NCBI GenBank assembly: GCA_963691815.1
Contig: OY829648.1
Span: forward strand, 11,055,746-11,119,745
Origin: Echiichthys vipera
Lineage: Eukaryota > Chordata > Actinopteri > Perciformes > Trachinidae
Reading direction: 5' to 3'
Length of the DNA stretch: 64,000 bases
Part shown: in pieces, positions 1 through 54,705 of the stretch
Layout: each line of letters begins with the position of its first letter
How positions within the stretch are numbered: the first letter of the stretch is position 1
Translations under genes and position numbers: made by a program
The notes under the pieces: generated by a model
What the model was told of the DNA's origin: nothing
The model's database searches: none
What the model saw: only the letters and a program-made list of their open reading frames with translations

Positions 1-52
1 TCACATGCAGAAGTACCTGTGGTGGAAGCGATACCTCACGTCTCTGCAGCTG
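1..52 (+). CDS. elovl8: elovl8-like fatty acid elongase, penultimate coding exon (5' cut by window edge)
   Basis: Reading from base 2, this exon encodes HMQKYLWWKRYLTSLQL. The KYLWWK(K/R)YLT segment is typical of ELOVL elongases and lies C-terminal to the catalytic histidine box, which would be in upstream exons outside the window. The exon ends in CTG followed by the donor GTGAGT at 53, in phase 0, and joins the exon starting at 138. The intron is only 85 bp (53-137), a normal size for fish. The upstream part of the gene is missing. Confidence 0.85.
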
Positions 53-137
53 GTGAGTGGCGTCCTGCTCCGTGTGAAAAGAGTTGTTACCGTACATACG
101 ATATACTGATCTGAACTTTCCCCGATTGCCTCTCCAG

Positions 138-302
138 GTGCAGTTAATGCTCTTCCTCCTGCACTCCGGCTACAACCTGTTCACAGAGTGTGACTTCCCC
201 GACTCTATGAACATGTTGGTGTGTACTTACGTCATCACCCTCACCATCCTCTTCAGTAACTTCTATTACCAGAGCTACCTCAACAAGAAGAAACAGAAAT
301 AA
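138..302 (+). CDS. elovl8: elovl8-like fatty acid elongase, last coding exon
   Basis: The acceptor CTCTCCAG ends at 137. The exon encodes 54 residues and stops with TAA at 300-302. ELOVL proteins are multi-pass ER membrane condensing enzymes that add two carbons from malonyl-CoA to long-chain acyl-CoA. Visible here are the hydrophobic stretch VQLMLFLLHSGYNLF, the loop ECDFPDSMN and the last membrane helix ending SNFYYQSYL. The extreme C-terminus is KKQK, with lysines at -3 and -4, which fits the KKXX ER-retrieval signal. The CDFPDSMN and SNFYYQSYL motifs fit the fish ELOVL8 family better than my recollection of ELOVL1, ELOVL4 or ELOVL7. The a/b paralogue cannot be told from this fragment. The gene lies tail to tail with glis1. 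Confidence 0.8.
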   Translation: MQLMLFLLHSGYNLFTECDFPDSMNMLVCTYVITLTILFSNFYYQSYLNKKKQK

Positions 303-512
303 GACTAGAATTAACACCGAAGCTGCCTTTGAGTTTTTCCCCCCTTGTGTGCAGTACTCAAAGTTGTCCACTAGAGGGAACAACATGACCACAGTCTGAA
401 CGTTTTTCTCATATATTCATCAGGTGTCAGACTTTTATGTACATATGCATTTTAAGTATTCATACAAAGTGTTTAATACATAAAAAAATAAAAAGAAATA
501 GAGAGCATGGGA
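303..512 (+). other. elovl8-like 3' UTR (approximate end)
   Basis: This is the sequence after the TAA stop. An AATAAA at 487-492 would place cleavage at about 505-515. A second AATAAA at 692-697 could give a longer form. The end is inferred from the signal only. Confidence 0.5.
487..492 (+). promoter_or_regulatory. poly(A) signal AATAAA, elovl8-like gene
   Basis: A canonical AATAAA lies 185 bp after the elongase stop codon, within an A-rich stretch. It is the first such signal downstream of the stop. Confidence 0.55.
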
Positions 513-523
513 TCATTCAATTA

Positions 524-529
524 TTTATT
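524..529 (-). promoter_or_regulatory. candidate poly(A) signal for glis1
   Basis: TTTATT on the plus strand is AATAAA on the minus strand. It lies 948 bp beyond the glis1 stop. Use of this site would give a ~970 nt 3' UTR that ends against, or overlaps, the elongase transcript end. A nearer alternative is at 1059-1064. Confidence 0.4.
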
Positions 530-592
530 TCTTAAATTGAGAAATGACAAACATTCAAATGATTGCTGTAAACAAACTGTACATTTTATACA

Positions 593-593
593 T

Positions 594-621
<28 letters not shown>
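593..621. repeat. (AAT)n microsatellite
   Basis: About nine AAT units lie in the probable 3' UTR of glis1, followed by a short AAC-type run. Confidence 0.9.
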
Positions 622-624
<3 letters not shown>

Positions 625-1058
625 CAATAGTAAAGTAGGTTGGTTTCTCTGCATTGCTGCAGAATTAACGAGTTCAAACCCTCCTTCAGAGAATAAATCC
701 AAAAAGAAAAAACAAGAAACACAAAATTCGGAAATTCAAACATGTTTTTCCACTGCTAAAACAAACACGGCAAATTGATATATTCTTTTCTACACTTCAG
801 TCGAATAGATTGAGAGATGCAGATTAGAGAGTAAAAATATGAAAAGGACATTTCAATTCAGGAGTTGTGTAGTGTTTGAAGTTTATATAGTAATGCTGAA
901 AAACCTGCATGTGTACACGATGAGCTCTCGGCCAAGAAATGTGATTCTGAGTCTGAGAAATTAAGAATATGGGTCTTTGAGCTACTGATGGGCACAGTGT
1001 TCTCTTTAACTTCCACAGTTCATTTAATATGATCAAAAATCAGAGTTCTTTGAATCTT

Positions 1059-1064
1059 TTTATT
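1059..1064 (-). promoter_or_regulatory. alternative poly(A) signal for glis1
   Basis: TTTATT on the plus strand reads AATAAA on the minus strand, about 410 bp past the glis1 TAG. It would give a ~435 nt 3' UTR. Which signal is used cannot be decided from sequence. Confidence 0.4.
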
Positions 1065-1476
1065 CATTTTCCTATGAATGACCAGATCATTTTACAGGTG
1101 AAATGATTCACAAAAGACACCAAAACAAAGGACATAACTTTTGGTTGAACTAGTCGCAAGACAAGACATGAAACCAGCGACAAAACATCCTTGTTTAGAG
1201 GCGTCGCAGGACTTAAAAGGAACAAGCGTAATTTGAATTTTGACCATTAAGTAAGTAGTTAATCACATTGCCGTATATGTGTTGGTTTCATCTTGTGGGT
1301 TTCATATCTCTCTGGCAGCTAATTGGCTCAGACTAAGACATCAATTATTTTGATTTTCTCTGTGACCCATATCTTTTATGACGAAAAAAATGAAACAGGA
1401 AGTAGAGAAGAGGGGATCCAAGTGTGTGGAGTCAGTAGAGTAGGTGTGGTGAAGCGTGCCCTGCTCCAGTGTTGCT

Positions 1477-43358
<41,882 letters not shown>

Positions 43359-46065
43359 CTAAAAGAAGAGCAGAAGAAATATCACCAAAAGTGGCTAAAA
43401 CCTTGATATGTTAAGCTCAGCAGTAACCCAGTGTCATTCTCAAATTAAAAAAAGGGCTAAGCCGAGTGGACCCTTGGATCTGCCCTGGAAGAATAATCAG
43501 TTTATAGTGGGATGCATGCCATCAGTGACATGTTGAAATCCTATTAGATTATGAATATTCTCTTGAGGACTAATTGTTGGCTGCCACAACTGTAGTATCT
43601 AGTGATATATGGAGAGCTCTTTGGCAAAGTCCAACTGGTGACAGTAAGAATAACGTCGGAGAGATTTATTGCCAAATATTATTGCTGGAGTAATTGAGGA
43701 ACCTTATTCCAAATGGCGATGCGTCCATTTTGGAAAAATAAACAAACTCAAATGAATGTGTCCGGAAAACACAGCCAGTAAAAGTGTAACCGTTGTTTCT
43801 CTCAATAACTTAAATGATATGCTGTCTCTTTAAATGAACAACCAGCTGCTCTAATTCTACTGCATGTAATTAATCCTTTTGTGAAAATGGTGACCTCATT
43901 AACTGATTTAGTTCATTTGTCTTTTGATTTATTTAATTGGTGATTAATTCATTTGTTAAAAAAACAACACTTGCAATGAAAGTGCGGTGCAAGAACTCAG
44001 CGATTTAATCTAAACGTTTAAATTCTTGAAGCTGGTCAACCAAAAGGCTTCTTTAGTGAGAAATAAACTCTAACAAGTTATCATGTCATATTTGGACGTG
44101 ACCTTTGATGAGGAAAATGCATGGAAAAATAAATGTGTTACTATCTGTTGTATTTTATTCCTCAGGTTCAAGCACTGTATAACTAAGATTTAATCTTTAT
44201 CATAAATTGTATCCGTCCAGCATGACTGTTTGAGAATAAAGAAAGGCTTCATGAATGGGACCAAAAACATAATAAAAATAGGAAAGGGAGAGATGAAAGT
44301 GAGCGAGGGGAGGCCTCGATGTATGAGGAAATATTTGTGAAGGGTAAGCCGATATCCCCACACACTCATGTGTAGGCGGGCCACGCGTCCCATGTTCCAA
44401 CTTTCCTAACTCAATTTCTCAAATTCAATTTTCTCCTAATGATGTTATTGACAATGTTATCACACACCATGAGCTATTATTAATAAAGTCACCCAAACAC
44501 CCTGTATGTGAGAGGACTCATAAAAAAGTTACTGGAAGGGAATGAAAATTATATACGTAAGTGGTAAAAATGAACTGAATGTGAAAATAGAGAGAAAAAT
44601 ATTAAAAAATAAAGCTTTGGACATCAGATGAAAAAGGAAATAAGACTAACAAAGGAGAAAGATATTACAACATGTGTAACAGATGGAGAGGGAGAGTAAA
44701 CGGGGGGGGGGGGGTGAATATGGGAAAAAGGTTACGAGGACGAACAAAAGACAACAGAAAACAAGGGAACTTTGTGAGCCATGTTATCCGTAGTTTAAGA
44801 AACATGTTTTCACATATCCCTCCTACAGTCGATGTATCCTTAGTCTCCTCTGCATTTGTCTTGTCACGGGTCATGGCCAAAACACAAAGAAGTAGAGAAA
44901 AGGCAAAGCGAGCAACGCAAACAGTCGAGTTTCGCTAGAGGACTGTAGGAACAACGCTGGTTTCACTCAAAGCCGTTAACAGAAGGCCTGATGTCTGTCA
45001 GCTCTGGTCTGTTTTCAAGTAAGACAAATTGTTCTGTTTATAAAAATTCTGGATTGTTCTGTTTTTTTGTGTTGTTTCTTCTACTCTTCTACTACTTTTT
45101 TCACTGCTTGTTGGCTGAACATATACAACTGCGTTTCTGTATGAAAGTTTCAAGGCCTGCTGATGTGAAGCCAAGTGTTTTCTCTGCCTAAAGTCAGGAG
45201 TAATTCAATCAGGATGGCCAGGAGTGACATGAGTCAGGATGGAGATGACTAACATCATTAGCGATCTCTTAATTAGGCCTTGACTGTCCATATGCATGCA
45301 CACAACAACACAAACAACCAAATAAAAACCATTGTCATCATAGAGCACAAGCAGTTGGTCAATGAGGCCTTGACTGAATGCACATGCTCTCTCTCACACA
45401 CATCTCATAGTCACCACCATATAAAACACAGACGCACACAAGGCAGCCCGGTAAATGTAACCCGAATTATGAGACAATGCTCTTTCTTTGCCAGGAAAGG
45501 TCCACCATGTAAATGAGTTAGACATAGAGAGAAGACAGGGATTATACCAGGACACTAATTACTTGTCTGCAGATTATTTTACTAAAACAGTCAAATAATG
45601 CAACCATTGTTTTCCAGCATGATATTTTGGGAAATATCACTAGCAAGTTTTCACTGCCAGCAATTATTGAGCAGAGGCAGCATTGTGCTTGGTTCAGCGT
45701 GTACTGTATATTGCAAAACACCGTGCCTGGTTTTAAGGCTGGCTACTGAACCTCAATAGCTTTTTTGGTATCAACTTCTGAAGTTTGTCCCTATTCACAA
45801 ACCAAAATAATCCTGTCTACTTATCCTATGATCAGATAGATCTTCATTAAAATATTTATTATGTCTTTTAATGTATGTATGTAGTTTTAGACTATTTTAT
45901 ACAGGAAAAATTCTTGTACCTCTGTTTGTGTTTAGATAGTCTGGATTACCGGATGTACAGAGCGGGGCATCGTTGCTGTATCCGGGGCATGGTAAACAAG
46001 CAACACTGATATATTATCCTTTTTTAAACTGTTGCCCAAACACATTATCAGCAATATTTGTATTC
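43359..46065. other. glis1 5' intron or flank, no gene recognised
   Basis: Upstream of exon A. Holds a G13 run at 44702-44714. The segment around 44170-44400 has no recognised repeat and several short open frames, none convincing. The missing N-terminal exon was not found here. Confidence 0.6.
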
Positions 46066-47212
46066 TAAAGTGCATGGCGCAAGTGCATTTAGGGCGTGTC
46101 CAACTCCACTTTTGCTAGTTAGATGACGTATTGCGCAAAGTAAGGCGCAAGGGACAGACGTTGTGTTTATTCTCTTAATTAAACTTAGGTGTGTTTTGGG
46201 TGTAACATGAATTAAACCGATCAGAGTGTCATATTCCATTCCCTAAAAGCCAGGTGCGCCGCAGCGGGGGCATTGCTGTTAAAACAGGGGATTTGGGAAA
46301 TTGGAGAGGCGAGTGGTTTCCTACTGAGGAAACGGAACTGCTTGTGCACAAAGCGCTGGACCCCCGTCATCTACCAATCCTGTCCCATAAACAACTCCAT
46401 TCGAATGCATATGAGCAAATGCACCATGCATTTAACTGAGGAGGAGGAGCACCGCTGTGTATCCCTGTGTGTACAAGCATGAGGTGCTGATCAGCTCTGA
46501 TGCCATCCGAATCCACAAGAATTAACTATTTTTAATCTCCCTTTACCAGTCCCCGTAGGCTTTTGCTTTCCAAATTATGTATGATTGGATTAATTGTTAA
46601 AGCGGATGCTTCCAATTAATTTCAACATTTCCATGCACACAGTAATATGACGGCAGCAAATATCGTGGGACACTAAAGCAGCAAAATTAAAAACTATAGT
46701 TATAAATTTGACAAAGGAAACAGAACTAAACTTTTAGCTTCTGAAATAATCAAGGAAGTTATTGCTGTTCCTTGTGCGTAAATGTGCACAATGGACCAGC
46801 AGCAGCTCTGCTCCATGCTATGTCCATAGTTTAGAGAGTGTGATTAATATTTTCATATATATATATATATATAAATATAATATTTTGCCTAGCTGCTATT
46901 AATTAGTATGTTAATCTTTATGTCCAGCACAATTCATGGATAAACCACGAGGCTGAGGATATAACGGCTGTCCGCCCATCCCTTATCTTACCATCTGAAT
47001 AATCTGACCTGTAAAATGGAAATTACTGCGTCTTTGACTTTAGATTAGGTTTTTGTTGGTCAATGGCACAATCACTTTCTTCTACCTCAAAATAGCAATT
47101 TGCCAACAATGCGCCTGACCACACCTCATGTTAAGACCAACACACCCATTTTGCTTCTTACACAACTGTGTCAGTCAGAAACTAGAAATGACAGTTGCAC
47201 TGTGCGCTGCTT
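46066..47212. mobile_element. decayed DNA-transposon-like element (PIF/Harbinger-like suspected)
   Basis: The left end TGGCGCAAGTGCATTTAGGG and the right end GTTGCACTGTGCGCTGC are roughly inverted (GGCGCAAGTGCA against GCGCACAGTGCAA). Internal blocks AGGGCGTGTCCAACTCCACT, CAACAATGCGCCTGACCACA and GTTTTTGTTGGTCAATGGC match a teleost element I recognise. A vestigial frame near 46254-46350 reads TGDLGN...FPTEETELLVHKAL, which resembles the start of a Myb/SANT-like protein carried by Harbinger-type elements. Stops and missing sequence make it inactive. An (AT)n run sits at 46855-46873. The family is inferred. Confidence 0.5.
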
Positions 47213-47518
47213 TTTGCGGGGTGGAAGAGAGAGCCCACAGTGTTAAAGGTCTTGCTGCAGTAAGTTAGCAGTCCGGTGATTTAGAGCTTTTCTACATTAA
47301 CAGTATCAGTCATGCTCTGGTTGGGAAACGGGCTCCTCAACATATGGTGGCTTGGACGGGACCCAACAGTAAATTCAGTTTATATTGAATGTGCTACGGT
47401 AAGTCAGCGGTGAACATTTCATTGTGTGTTAGAGCCCAGTTTGATCAGGAGGATGAAGCCAGAGAGAGCATCGCAGGCAAATGAAATGTAAGACAACCAG
47501 CAGCAGTGACAGGAGAAG

Positions 47519-47530
47519 GTGTGTGTGTGT

Positions 47531-47606
<76 letters not shown>

Positions 47607-47735
47607 TGGTGTGTGTGTGTTGGTGTGTGTGTGTTGGTGTGTGTGTATGTGTGTGTGTGTTTGTTGGTGTGTATGTGTGTGTGCGTGTGTTTGTGTGTGT
47701 GTGTGTTGGTCTGTGTGAGAGTGTGTGTGTGTGTT

Positions 47736-47814
<79 letters not shown>
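47519..47814. repeat. (GT)n microsatellite, ~296 bp, imperfect
   Basis: Two long GT blocks flank a central part with repeated GTTGGT and GTATGT variants at regular intervals, ending in a short GA run. Cys/Val and Thr/His open frames here are artefacts. Confidence 0.97.
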
Positions 47815-47817
<3 letters not shown>

Positions 47818-50800
47818 AGAAGGAGTGTGAGAGAGAGATGACCATTCTTCTTTTGATTGTGCAGAGTTTATGGGTGGTCTGTTGAGCAGCTGTGTGCTTG
47901 TCATACTTTACATTCCTTTGGTTCTGGTTCTGAATTTTTTCCATGTTATGTTCTTGGGAAAACTTTAGCTGCTAAAAAAAAGAAATATCCCTCTGTGTAA
48001 TCAACTGAATTTTTTGTTGGTGCTGTGTGGATTGTGACCACTAGTAACTCTATGGAGCAATGTGTATGTATCATGCAAAAGCTGATAGACAGCGCATCAT
48101 CCATTCCTATGCCGGCTTCATGCTATTTCACTGATCAACAGTTGGTGACAGTAACATGCAAATGTCTGTTCGTAGGACAGTAAAGCAATGTACCCACAAA
48201 GGCAGGAAACAAGAAGACTGCTATCAAGTTAACATGCACATATGCACGTCAGATTTTCAGCCACCTTTGCCAGTGTTCATCATGTTTTTTAGGACACACT
48301 GGCAAGAACACTGAATGTAAATATAACTTTTGCCTGTTCACACGAAACCTCCACGGGGGGCTTTTAAATTGATCTCAATCTGTAGGCACAGTCATTTGAA
48401 AAAAATGCAGTTAATCCCTCCAATTTATCTATGTAAATGGAGTTCCCTACTTTGTCCAATTCTAGGGAGCACCTTAGAACAAGCAGGGTGGTATGCTACT
48501 CTGATATACACACAGTTGCAAGCATTCAGGCCCAATTAGGAGTGATGCTATAAGGGTGTGCCATCAGGGATGCAGGGGCAAGAAAGAAAGCCAGAGAAAG
48601 AAAGAGGTAGGGCAGTGCCAGAAGCACCAAAGGCAAATGTTCAGTGAAGAGACCATGTACAGATGTGCTGGCTCGTCCTCACAAAGAGCCACTGATGTCA
48701 GCATTGACAACTAAAGACGTAGGCACAAATAAGGACTCTATTGTTATTCCCCTCTGAAAAAAACACCCTACAAAACACTATTGGAACAAGGACTGTGGGC
48801 AAGAAAACATCCCTGATGATAATATGGTATCTAATAATACTCTGTTAAATCTAAAGGGGTATCTTCTGTCCAATAAATGTCATCACATGGTATCTATTGC
48901 TCACTTTGCCCTCTCTCTGTGTAATTAAAGTTGCACGTTCCTTTCAGTGAGCATCACTGTAGGATGACGAGATGAGAGCTCACTGAGACGTTTGAGAGGG
49001 GAAGTAAAATGAAAGGAGTAATATACCAGTTTGTATGCTCCGTTGCACATTAATACATAAATAATTACCTCAAAACAAGAGTGTGATTATAAAAAGGGGG
49101 AAAACGTGATTATTCAAGAAATTGTTTTGGGACATGTATGATTATGTTTGGCTGAGGTTGTGAAGGGAAACAAGGTTCCAATCACACTGCAATACGTCTA
49201 CTCTGGCGTCATCTCTTTGTCACGCTTCCTTCTTGTCAAAATCCTCTGGGAACATAGCGCACAAAGCCGTAAAACTCGGATGCATCATGATCGTGAGTGG
49301 AAAGTTCTTTCTAAGCCTCTCTCCTGCTGATTAATGCAGCCACTGTGACCATAGAGGGTGAAAATTATGACAATAGACAGCAACAATGAATGAATGCAGA
49401 CTCGATAATTCTGATAATTAGGGCACGACTCACTCTTTAGTGGAAGGTTGCGGTCACTGTGACGGTGATTACATTGATTGTTGAACACGCTTCACATACT
49501 GGATGAATTTCACATAGGGGGATCATGGCCAGTTAGGGTGCTCTGTAACTGTACACCTATTCAGGCTGCCTCAGGGGCTGATGATCAGAGTCATGTTCAA
49601 GTTCAGCAGTGTTGTGCCTTGGCTAAAAACTCTACCCTGACCTCAGTGACTAATAAATGACTAATAAAGCAGAGAAGACACATGTCTCCAATCTAACAGA
49701 ACTTAACCCCTCCGAAACAAAGTGGTTATTATCCCAGGATACGCAGTTATGACTGCATTACCATACAAAGCATTCCAGTCTATACAGTAAAGATCAAACC
49801 ACATCATCACATAGTTAAATATGTCGCTGTCTCCCTCAATGAATCTCTCTCTGGTATCATTATTTCTCCACAGACAACACCAGTCCTCCATCTGATCAGC
49901 AGATGGTCTGGACAGCATTATTAAGTGTAATTGGTGGTAATCTGGGGTGATTTTTTATTTCGGTGACACTTAATTTTCTATAATTCTCGCCTCTCCCTTT
50001 TAAGTCACCTAAGCGTTGTGTTAAGTGCCAGAGTGAGAATGTGCTTGTGCCAGTGTTTAATGCGTTCAAGTCTTCAGAGACATGCAGGCCTCAATGAAAA
50101 GCAGATGTGCAGATGGATAGATGGTATAGGGAGAGGAAAGGGGAGCGATCAGAGGTGTACTGTGCTTTAAGCAGGAGTAGGCTGTTGGAGGGGGGGAGGT
50201 GTTAAGAGGATGTCAGGAGTGTGATGCAAACATCTGAACCCAAGGTACAACAAGCTGCCAAAACCGCAAGACAGATGCCTCTGGAAATCCGATGTGACAC
50301 CTCAACTGGCCCCCACTTTGGCTCCATAAATCATAACATTCAGCACTTAAACAGTTAACAGTGATCATTTTATTCCTGTTTGCCCCAACTCCCCCACCTG
50401 GTCCCCCCTCTCTCTTTCAACATGAGACAGGTCAACAGTTTCAAGTGTGTGACAGCAGGCTGCGGGACTTTGTAGAGGGATGCTCTGGTTGTGCGTCTTG
50501 TCTGGTGCAGATGTTGTGTATTAGCGTCCAAAGCCTTTCCCGGCTTCTCTGAATCTCATAACTCATGTCTATATTTGTGTCTGCGGCATAGGCCCGGAAC
50601 TTATTTGTTTGCTTAGTAATGGATGTATGATTGAAAAACCTGAGGGCACAAGTAAATGAAAAATAACAATGTCTACGGAGAAAGCTCCTCTTAAAGCAGG
50701 TGCGGCGTGAGGGAAGAAGGGAAAAAAAAACTATTAAATTACTGTTGGAGCACAGAAATGTCAGTGTTTTCGTAGCAGGATTACCAGTACCAGAAGACAT

Positions 50801-51439
50801 GAGAACTTTCATGAGTATAAAATCAATTTGTTCTAGCTGATTGTTGCTGCTCTCAACCAGGTATCCTTGTTCCTCTCTGTTTTCTCATGGTCAGCTTGGT
50901 CACATAACCTCAGATTGGCTTCAAGAAAATCATATACAAAAGGGTTCACTTATGTGGCTCCAGAGGCATCCAGCTGCAAACCTCGACTATTTTTCACTTC
51001 CGCTCCACAAGAGAAAAAAAAATCATTAGTACATGTAACAATTGAGCTCAGTCATCCAGGCAAACCTCTTTTTACGGATATGCCTGGTTGTTCATACTAA
51101 GTGGAAACAAAGTTTTAAGTCATACTGATGAATGCAGTGGTCGGTAAATGATTAGCTCTCCTGCCTTTTAGAGAAGAGGGCACATGTTGTGGGAAGCAGG
51201 CGCCCTCATAATACCAGGCTTTTCAAATGGAGCAGTGCTAACCGCAGTCATGAACACAAACAAATAGTTGGCGGCCAACAACACTCCAATCCCCAAATCC
51301 ACCCACCCCATCCCATCCCAGTGCCAGGCTCTGTGCCCGGCGAGTCCCAAACACCAACCACTTTACCACATGTCTTAAAGAGGGGGCGCTGCAAGTCAAA
51401 ACCCAAACACAGGAGAAAATGGTGAGGGACTATGTGACA

Positions 51440-51509
<70 letters not shown>

Positions 51510-52199
51510 AAAATACACCCACACTAAAGTCCTACAGAAGAGGATGCACTGAATGACTGTGGTCATTCCTGATCGTTTCCCACAACATCCTCCAAACTGT
51601 CACATCCAATCAATTTCTCCACTATACTCCCTGATTAACATAATTAAAACTTTACACTTGTACATGTCACCACCTGGTGGTAGCACCTTGTCACTGGTCA
51701 TGCCCTGCAGGCCATCCCTCTGTGAGAACAAATATGTTAAAGGGTGATCCACATCAGTGGAAGAAAAACAAAAGAGAGTCATAAGAGAAAGATTTGCAGA
51801 ATATAGAGGTTCAAGCTCGGATAAGTCAATCAGAAGTCACCTCTTATTCTGTTTGAATTTTGAAGCCCGTCATTTTAGACTGTTCTCTGACGCAGCTCAT
51901 TATCAGCTTTGTTGCATGTGATTCCTCCGACTCCAAACATTATTTCACTTAAATTCAGTGACAGAGCTTCTGATGCAACGACTGACACCATGTGTGAATA
52001 GAACATGTGACCCCCACCCTGTTAAATTCAGTCACCTGACACACACAGCCTAAATGTGGCTGATAGATGGTTACAGAAAAATTCTCATCATTTCTATATA
52101 ATTATATCTAGGATATTGTTCCAGATATTGTGTCCTTTTCAATAAGGATTTGTTTAAATGTGCAAGGAAACACTGGAGAAATAACAGACCTTCATTGAG
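47815..52199. other. glis1 5' intron or flank, no gene recognised
   Basis: Holds a possible short repeat remnant near 48020-48230 (CAGTTGGTGACAGTAACATG) and a CA microsatellite (51441-51505). No exon with coding support. Confidence 0.6.
51441..51505. repeat. (CA)n microsatellite
   Basis: Pure CA, about 65 bp. Confidence 0.97.
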
Positions 52200-52465
52200 T
52201 ATCCAGTTTGTTAAAATGACCCAGGTCAAAGTAATGTCCAAACAACAGCCCTACAATAAATCCTCCTACCGTAACTTCATGAAGGTCGGGTCATAAGTTA
52301 TTGCTGAAGCTGCGTTGATTCAACTTAATGGTCATTTTGTAGGCTGTAGTTTGTGGTGCTGTAGAATCCTCAGAGGTCTCTCTAATATTTAGTCTACCTA
52401 CTTTGTTCACTAGTTTTAGCTGGGTGAACCTAATAAGATGGCCACTGAATGTATATTCTGCGGGG
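52200..52465 (+). repeat. degenerate fish repeat with retroposon-like tail
   Basis: GTAGAATCCTCAGAGGTCTC, TCTAATATTTAGTCTACCTA and CTGGGTGAACCTAATAAGAT followed by GGCCACTGAATGTATATT match the motif order of a common fish repeat that ends near 'ACCTAATAAA.TGGCCACTGAGTGTA'. The family is not certain. Confidence 0.45.
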
Positions 52466-54389
52466 TTGATGTATAAATATACAAATTCTTACATGAGTAA
52501 ATGCCAATATTGCTCCTCTCATTTACACACAAGTCTCAGTTTTTTACATTTGTTATTTCAAACACAGTGCAAGCAAGTCTTTTAATAATTATCTGATGCT
52601 CAGGAACTGTTGCATTTCCGACGGCTATAATAGTGAAATGATCAGAATCAACAGAACAGAGCAATTAGCATAAGCAACAATAACCGCATGATGATATCTG
52701 AACAGAAAAAGAACAGAGCTCAGCATACAGAAACCCAGATGTAATAGGAAATCCAAGGAGCGCTCGAAGACAATGTTTACACACTGACCTCTGGGAAGGG
52801 CAGTAAAAAAGTGCCACAGCAATGATTGATCGTCACAAAAACAAATATATCTTCTATCTGCTAGTCGAACTGTTTTAGAACATTTGTTAATTTAACAAAA
52901 ATGTGCATAGTCAACAAACCACTTTAAAGCCACTAGTAGCCACAATTCTATCCTCACCATCACTATGATAACAAGATTTTGCCCACAAATCTGTACACTG
53001 CCAGGATTAATCACAGACAATCACACTGTTTTACAAGGAGTCCTCTGCCAAACCACATCCTATAATTTGACTGAAAAGCCACATAATTGTAAAGGCCAGA
53101 CTGTGTACAAAGCATCAGTCAGGCTCACAAGACTGACTTGATAGACCGGCAGACTGACAAGACGTGATGCACTCGGGCTGGCAGACGTGACAGGGACGTC
53201 TGGCTTAGTGACAGACACCTTTATAGGGCTGGTGAACAACACGGCTGCGGAGCCAGGCCAACAGTGCTGAAACCTCGGCAAGGGATCAGGAGGTGCTTCA
53301 AAGTCAAACAAGAGGCTCCTCTGTTTAGAGAGGCGGCAGTAAATACTGGCAGAGCGATGCCAGTCCAGAGGCCTGACGAGCACTCGGGACACCACACCCT
53401 CAGAAAAAGAGTTAAAGGTGAGACTGGTACACTTCCACAGAATCAGGTTATTTTCTGCAACAACTAAACATAAATAATCTAACAAAGTACTTTAAAATAT
53501 TTTAAATCACTGTTTATTTGAGAGGTTTGAATCTGTGTGCACATACTTCCTGAACGCGTGTGTTTTTCCTTTGTGTGTGTTCACTGATGAGAATAACCAG
53601 TGTATATAAATCTACTGTAAAAATAAATAAATAAACATGGTGTTTAGTGCAGAAGCTGCATTTTTCATAGACCACGGTTTGTCCATGTGCCTGTTCAACT
53701 CGTACCAAAACACAGCAGTCGTCCGTCTGAAACTGTAGTGAAATCAGATCCATTTGTCAAGCATCAGCGCGGCCTTCTATTTGTCAGAATGACTCAAACA
53801 GCGCAGTAAATCTGTACTGTTGAGGACGGCTGGGTTAAGAAAATATTTTTTGTCAAACAGAGATCATTCGAGATGGCTTTATTCACATGTTAAACTTTAT
53901 TTCATGTGACGTAGCAACAAAAATGACATATATAAGTGAGTTAATTCCGTTAAATGTTTATATTTTCCTTTGTTTATTTTTTAAAGCTCCTAAATATTTG
54001 ACAACAATGTAAACAATGTACACTCTGTAAGCCAAAAATCTAAACTATAAACTGAACATTTGTTATTATACACGTTTGAAAAGGTCTGTAAATTGGATTA
54101 CAATTGATTGATGATTATTTTTTATTATAAGCAACAACTGCATATTTGAATGTTTGTATATTATGTTTATACTCAAGAACTTGTGTATGTTAAGACTTAT
54201 TTAGTTTCATGTTGGTTATTGTGCATGTGCAGCTGCTGGTTACATAACTCACAGATATAAATCAAGTAGTTAAGAAGGTGGTCACCTAGGTTAAGAGGAG
54301 AATAAAAAAGGTTTATTACAGTATAACAAAATATATAATGTACTGTATATAAACAAAGAAAAATAAACAAGTTGGACATTTCCACACAT
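52466..54389. other. glis1 5' intron or flank, no gene recognised
   Basis: A 141-residue minus-strand open frame at 53060-53485 has no recognisable domain and no ATG-anchored context. It is treated as chance. No repeats recognised. Confidence 0.55.
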
Positions 54390-54679
54390 CCTTATTCACT
54401 TACCGCTCCTTCTCACTTATTTAGTTTGTACTTATTTTATTTCAATATGCTGCTAAACTGCACGCTGCGTATTGTTGTATATTGTATATACCTACACTTA
54501 ACCCCAATGTCTGTTGCACTCTGTCACATTAAGTTATTGTTTGCTTTATTTTTATTTGATTTATGTTAGCTTATTGTTACTCTGATCCTTTCCCACCTTT
54601 GTATTGAAACTGTTGCACAATAATTTCCATCGGGATAAATGAAGCTTCTTGATTCTTGAATCTTGAATCTTGAATCTTA
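54390..54679 (+). mobile_element. retroposon 3' tail with (TCTTGAA)n end
   Basis: AT-rich sequence leads to TTGCACAATAATTTCCATCG, GGATAAATGAAGC and then TCTTGAA repeats (54648-54679). This is the fish non-LTR tail pattern (AATTTCC.TCGGGAT.AATAAAG + short tandem repeat). It is a 5'-truncated copy. Confidence 0.6.
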
Positions 54680-54705
54680 AAAAGAAGATCAAGGGATTTG
54701 AGCGT

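Larger units (their letters stand above)
510..1476 (-). other. glis1: glis1 3' UTR (approximate extent)
   Basis: This AT-rich, non-coding sequence follows the glis1 stop codon. It contains an (AAT)n microsatellite at about 593-621. The distal end is set only by the minus-strand AATAAA at 524-529, so the UTR could be shorter. Confidence 0.45.

Noticed and set aside
53060..53485. 141-residue minus-strand open frame, considered as a missing glis1 5' exon
   Set aside because: No resemblance to any GLIS N-terminal motif, and no acceptor/donor pair fitting the phase needed by exon A.
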